64,000 bases of DNA. Source: Gonocerus acuteangulatus (lineage: Eukaryota; Arthropoda; Insecta; Hemiptera; Coreidae). How positions within the stretch are numbered: the first letter of the stretch is position 1; every line of letters starts with the position of its first letter. Shown one piece after another: positions 62,305 to 64,000 of the stretch. The notes under the pieces were generated by a model. It had not been told where the DNA came from. It saw only the letters and a program-made list of their open reading frames with translations, and ran no database searches. Location: NCBI GenBank assembly GCA_946811695.1, contig OX328132.1, forward strand, positions 60,790,351 through 60,854,350, read 5' to 3'. Made by a program: the position numbers and the translations under genes.

Positions 62305-64000
62305 AAGAAGGGCTCTGCATGAGAGTGTGTTATATTTAGGTGCCCTGTCATCAGACGTGCAAGTTCTGCAACTTTAGCTAGGCGCCACTCCTTCCAACAT
62401 CGTAGTGAATGCAAACAACAATGATTTTTATTGTTTAATTGATTATTATTTGATCCTTCTATTTTGTTCTGGACTGGAATCTTTCGAATAAATTGAATCC
62501 CTGTTTCTCTTAGATAATGTATTTTCATGTCAAACTCTCACTTCTGTTGAAGTCGAACTTCATCAATGAATGTCACAATATTTTAGAACAGCAAAATCTC
62601 TCCGAAAATTAAGCTTTTTAACACATGGATGTTTTTTTTAAAAAAAACTTGAATGTGTTGTTTTAACAAGTTAATACAATAATTTTAAATTTGTCGAAGT
62701 GTGCAATTTATTTATTTAAGTATTATTTTGTTTATAGAGAAGTTCAAATTTTCTGAACTTATCTTCTTTGGACCATTAAGGATAAAATCCTATACACCGC
62801 ATATTTACATATTCATGTTTGTATAAACGCATTGAGTAATAATGTGTTTTCTGTACATACTCTACATGGCATTAAAAATTTTAGTAATTTCATTTATTAC
62901 TTTACTATATTAATACGTAACTGATATACAAATTGCTTCTGAAATCTCATTACTCAGTTTATATTTTTCAAATTTCTAGGAGATGAGGGAGAATAATGAA
63001 ATAAATTTCCTACAGGGTACTCCCTGTCTTTTCTTGTTGTGAGTGCTAACCTCATATAAAGTATTTTCTGTTAGAGCTACCAGTCCACAACCCACTAATC
63101 AAATATATGTGTATTCTTAGCAATATTTATAAATTAAAGTTATGTTTTGTATTTGTTGTATGTGTCTGCATGAATCAAATTTGCTTTATTTAGTAATGTT
63201 GCATGTTCTACTGTAACTGCTTTCAAGTAATACATAAGCTGCCAGATAGTCTTATGTTATCTTCTTATACATACAATTTCTGAGTGTTTTATTAAAAGAC
63301 TTACCTCCTAGGAAAATCAACAATTTGTATTTATTATACTTAATTAATTCTTATTATCAAATGTAAATATTTTACTGTTATTCAATATTTTCTTTGAAAA
63401 TATTATATTTTTGCCTTATATAAACTTCAGATTTTATAAGTTCTAAACTTTTAGTATAATTACCCACAATAGTGCTAATGGCCCCAGTAGCAGATGCACT
63501 TAAAAAAAATTACCCACAATATAAATGTTCTTCCTTCCCTATGCATGGCTTTGATCAATGAAAAAGCAGCACTTCATTTTCCTTCTTTACCACTTTATTT
63601 CACAATTCTGCCCTACATATTTCGTGGCCCAATGGGGCCACTAGCTAGAACCTTAGCAATTTTTTGTATCCATGCAGTTATATGGATTAAGACATTCTAT
63701 ACTACCACTAACCTCTCTGACCATGGCATTCAGCCTTATTCTTTTAACTTACCATTCATTTTATAAAATCAAAAACAGCCTGTATTGAACCTCAGAAAAA
63801 TGTAGCCTAAACATTTTCATATATAATATTTATCACATTTAATATACTATTAATTGTAAAAATGTATAAATCATAAACTAATGTTCATATATTTGTTTGT
63901 CAGTATAAAAAATTTAAAATATTGTTCATACTGTATGTGATCTGCTTTTCATCCATACCTAGACTGAGGCTAGGGCTCATAATCTGGTAGAAAGTTTAGT
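61661..64000. other. AT-rich end of window, no recognised gene
   Basis: It contains a 34-base poly-A run (62269-62303) next to a GC-richer stretch to about 62400 that may be a retroposon relic on the - strand. An acceptor-like tttctag lies at about 62980, followed by GAG ATG AGG. Joined to the septin donor at 50085 it would stop after one residue, so it is not called. The open frame at 63494-63766 has no motif. Confidence 0.45.

Noticed and set aside
62975..63010. Terminal septin exon after tttctag
   Set aside because: It would add a single residue before a stop and shows no resemblance to the basic C-terminal tail of septin-7.

Overview
This window is animal nuclear DNA, almost certainly from an arthropod and probably an insect. 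It is AT-rich, its one host gene has introns of up to 13 kb, and most of the rest is transposable elements (TEs), many nested in one another. The TE mix is typical of insect genomes: Ty3/Gypsy, Jockey-like, RTE-like and endonuclease-type LINEs, mariner/Tc1, hAT, PIF/Harbinger, piggyBac, tRNA-derived SINEs and many foldback elements. No prokaryotic gene organisation, CRISPR array or operon is visible. Species and order cannot be fixed from the sequence alone.

The host gene lies on the + strand. It is a septin of the Septin-7/peanut type, spread over at least 23517-50084. Eight exons join in phase: 23517-23649, 23719-23901, 24627-24867, 24997-25219, 26208-26400, 27005-27170, 40525-40660 and 49930-50084. 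They encode the polybasic helix, the complete GTPase domain, the septin-unique element and most of the C-terminal coiled coil. A phase-compatible 39-nt microexon (31562-31600) and a possible 5' first exon (17808-17820) suggest alternative splicing. The last few codons were not found.

Layout: 1-7600 holds dispersed repeats, a Tc1/mariner-like transposase remnant, a Jockey-like LINE 3' end and a PIF/Harbinger transposase relic. 7765-17156 is a nest: two related TA-flanked elements carrying the same unidentified coding fragment, with between them an endonuclease-type LINE split by a complete 3.6-kb hAT-type element that has an 8-bp target duplication and inverted arrays of a 124-bp satellite. 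17.8-50.1 kb is the septin gene; its introns hold hairpin MITEs, a ~1.9-kb palindrome, a piggyBac relic with TTAA flanks, a three-level nest (terminal-repeat element, foldback element, SINE), an RTE-like LINE relic and more inverted-repeat elements. 51326-56511 is a nearly full Ty3/Gypsy element on the - strand with almost identical LTRs and a tRNA-Phe-type primer site, but with several reading-frame breaks. 56.6-64 kb holds another dispersed repeat and a degraded mariner split by a SINE; the rest has no recognisable gene.

The genes do not form a pathway. The septin is the only likely functional host gene, and the TEs are passengers in and around it. I found no convincing new biological system. 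The most checkable novelties are the septin microexon and 5' splice choice, the satellite-bearing hAT element, and the small elements that appear to carry a captured gene fragment.
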